A DNA stretch of 64,000 bases, from NCBI GenBank assembly GCA_965243285.1, contig OZ251537.1, positions 620,001 through 684,000 on the forward strand, written 5' to 3'. A program made the translations under genes and the position numbers. Positions 62,701-64,000 of the stretch are shown here, piece by piece. Source of the DNA: JAHRAW01 sp965243285. GTDB taxonomy: Bacteria > Pseudomonadota > Gammaproteobacteria > Arenicellales > Poriferihabitantaceae. Position 1 is the stretch's first letter, and each line of letters begins with the position of its first letter. The notes beneath the pieces were generated by a model, which saw only the letters and a list, made by a program, of their open reading frames with translations, searched no databases and was not told where the DNA came from.

Positions 62701-64000
62701 ATCGCGGGATGAATTTGCATACCTTGCAGCATGGGCCACTGCCCGGCAGTGTTGACGATAGCGATATTCCGCAACGAGTGAAACCAGAAAATGTGCGCCA
62801 CGGCACATTGGAAATATTATTTAGCAAAGCCGGTAAGGAATCATTGCAAGTACGCATCGCCGAGTTGGATGACCTAACGGTATACGGCACCGACGCCGAA
62901 AAACACAAGAAAAAATTCCGCCCACCGCAAAATTTAGATGCAGTGATTTTTAATCCGCCGTTTACCGATACCAGCAAAGCTGGCACGCGCTTTAATCTAA
63001 CAACCAAAAAGGCGATGGATAGCCGATTAAAACAAATCCACCAACATGTAATTGACCACGAACCGGATGTCGACAACGCAATCGGCAAGCGGAGTATTCA
63101 ACCGTTTTTTAACCCAGTAGCACACCGACTCATCAATAAAGATAAAGGCGTTTTGGGAATGGTAATCCCAGCGACTGTATGCACCGCCGAAAATTCCCGT
63201 GGGCAACGACAATATCTCGCCAAGAATTTTCATATTGAAACGGTGGTCACTTCGCATGACCCAAAACACCCAAACTTCTCGGAAAATACTGCCATCCACG
63301 AATGCTTGTTAATCGGCAGGCGATCTATCGGCGAGCGTAACCCCACCCGATTTATTCAACTGGCAAAATATCCGGACGATGAGAAATCAACCTTTGCATT
63401 AATCGCTGCAATTCAATCCGGCGAACCGAGCGAATTATTTAGCCAAACCTTATGGCAAGCCGACAAAGTGCAAGATGGCAATTGGTCACCGGTGCAATGG
63501 TATAACCCAATACTTGCACATGCCGCCACTAAAATGAACAACTTGCCGAAGTGTGTTGCCGCCAGTGACACTTATGATTTGATGCATACCGATGTGGCCT
63601 TTTCGCTTCATTTTGATTATTCGCCAAGCGAAGACGGCAATGCGTTTTGCAGTATCAGCGAAAAAATAATGCAAACAATGAACGCCAAGCCAGAAAACAA
63701 AGGAACGCCCAAGCCGGGCAAAGAATACCAAGCCGAAAGAACACAGCAAAAGGCATCGCATCTGCAAATCACAGCCCGATTTAGTACAACCAGCACCCGA
63801 TTAATGGCGATTTATAGTAAAAAACCGACTCTGGGCACCGCATATATCGCAATCGGCAATGTGGATAAACAAACCGCTAAAGCATTGGTGGCCTTTATGA
63901 ATTCATCGTTTGGCATTATCCAAATGCTAAATCGCCGATCCAAAAAATTGACATATCCACGCTATGAAGTTAGCAATTTGAAAACCCTAAAACTACCCGA
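59712..64000 (+). CDS. Single-chain restriction-modification enzyme (nuclease-helicase-methyltransferase), 3' end beyond window
   Basis: At least 1429 residues in one open frame. Domains in order: Mrr-like nuclease (Asp88, Gln102-Cys-Lys104), a superfamily 2 helicase with Walker A ACGSGKT (210-216) and DEAH (338-341), and an N6-adenine methyltransferase with DPACGTGT from residue 928 and NPPF at 1081-1084; the target-recognition region follows and is cut by the window edge. This matches type ISP-like enzymes, which modify one strand and translocate before cutting. The start ATG at 59712 lines up with the paralogue at the left edge. All catalytic motifs look intact. Confidence 0.93.
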   Translation, partial: MPDNDNKPQQTEFLPAGTTAAEYEKQLALHDFVGKTVGQKLDEFAKIPDDKAEKGAQFEKLTQWALPLIKSLEITSVKKPKGGDIGVDFIATHNDGYKIAIQCKFWTSKNIYWGDISTFIGAAKQAGIKEKWLVCGAKGLSSNIDTTKPGFNDVKVIDMRQFFDTTLTTAPQKPRQPLPLQRDAIDAVINGLQNAKPGAHGERRGTLIMACGSGKTFTALRIAEHIAAPENTAANLLFIAPSIALVAQARSEWLEHSTRRLRTLVICSDQTAGDSEDIQPNEIAGRVSTDPQEIAAHLSKKIRPGEARVTFCTYQSLDKLIAAQHEHGAPTFELAIVDEAHRTAGILTKDSTDAGFTYGQFLRIHDATQILAARRLYMTATPRIYGASATKKKIDEDSDKQLVDMSNPVYFGEKFYNLSFKQAVDADILCDYRVIALGVTESIIGAQLTDQLIALNDELDSDLSRKSLKGKPADAQSVLALGAIALAINGFIRGQDHPASIVRTIAFASNIRRSKWLKKALQNAHMKGWVTGKGRRDAAHSDPNNPGKPRKALTIDAEHLDGTSSAVNRRSGLNWLRDAEDKSPRLITNAQLFTEGVDVPALNAIAFLDPRKSKIDTVQAVGRVMRRDPNNPAKIFGYIIVPVIMPPGANLLTTLQENKSRFKSLGNVLGALRSHDGNFDTDLHVLLGEVKPNDNGESPPTHDVDIQESILDDHTKRAIFAQLAKGAGISGNPGKNVADEIANDVNRAAAILQDAGAAHIIAKIIGTPLDNAQESCKTAALLIVNACIMHKRLDATGKLDGLTKIEIAKTAACPPQALYEAWRTVLKKDYSPIFQDAAVLVKKFAELSQCHPAIQILAGCAMDKAARLNDLGFDHAGPLYHRILGSAKSDGAFYTKNLSAYLLAGLAFDDSFVDWTNKNAVKKLRIADPACGTGTLLMAALKAIKDKAAAAQNLSADEKELLHKHLVEETIHGFDINQYSIQLAACNLTIGAPNTDYRGMNLHTLQHGPLPGSVDDSDIPQRVKPENVRHGTLEILFSKAGKESLQVRIAELDDLTVYGTDAEKHKKKFRPPQNLDAVIFNPPFTDTSKAGTRFNLTTKKAMDSRLKQIHQHVIDHEPDVDNAIGKRSIQPFFNPVAHRLINKDKGVLGMVIPATVCTAENSRGQRQYLAKNFHIETVVTSHDPKHPNFSENTAIHECLLIGRRSIGERNPTRFIQLAKYPDDEKSTFALIAAIQSGEPSELFSQTLWQADKVQDGNWSPVQWYNPILAHAATKMNNLPKCVAASDTYDLMHTDVAFSLHFDYSPSEDGNAFCSISEKIMQTMNAKPENKGTPKPGKEYQAERTQQKASHLQITARFSTTSTRLMAIYSKKPTLGTAYIAIGNVDKQTAKALVAFMNSSFGIIQMLNRRSKKLTYPRYEVSNLKTLKLP

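Overview
The window comes from a GC-rich gammaproteobacterial chromosome. The evidence is conserved gene order: rsmG-parA-parB running into an F-type ATP synthase operon (atpI-B-E-F-H-A-G-D-C), and lptF-lptG diverging from pepA-holC-valS. No rRNA, tRNA, CRISPR array or complete transposase gene was seen. The AT-rich patches are almost all restriction-modification genes, repeats or genes of unknown function, so they look acquired.

Layout. 1-409 is the 5' end of a large single-chain restriction-modification enzyme that runs off the left edge; a full-frame paralogue fills 59712-64000 and runs off the right edge. 589-8130 holds thiB, a broken zinc-ribbon gene, pckA and a large autotransporter. 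8.2-14.4 kb holds a methyltransferase, rsmG-parAB, an MT-A70 methyltransferase flanked by two copies of a mobile repeat, and a LysE-type exporter coupled to atpI. 14.8-26.9 kb is the ATP synthase operon, split by a 4-kb island between atpA and atpG and by two unknown membrane-protein genes between atpG and atpD. 26.9-28.5 kb is a type II methyltransferase with a nonsense-broken nuclease partner. 28.6-41 kb holds a dehydrogenase, a NYN-domain gene, two small-RNA-like units, lptGF, pepA-holC-valS and two nucleotide-sugar genes. 41-51 kb holds an AlwI-like restriction system with two methyltransferases, a eukaryote-type ileS, a rhomboid protease and another restriction-modification pair. 51-59.6 kb holds gltA, a hydrolase, dacB-msrA, a PuuD-like membrane protein, a 25-residue membrane peptide, a hydroxyacid dehydrogenase and cyoE.

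Four features stand out. First, four copies of an apparently undescribed non-autonomous mobile repeat (8215, 11902, 12843, 52511) share terminal inverted repeats and carry 7-8 bp target duplications. Second, housekeeping genes (valS, ileS, dacB, lptF, holC, rsmG, a hydrolase) carry in-frame low-complexity inserts, several built on 12- or 15-bp tandem repeats. Third, a recent 846-bp tandem duplication in the atp island gave the second gene copy the start codon and ribosome site of a neighbouring outer-membrane protein gene. Fourth, restriction-modification genes are unusually dense: six DNA methyltransferase genes, some with intact, broken or missing nucleases. All family calls are by eye from translated motifs and remembered family features; no database search was run.
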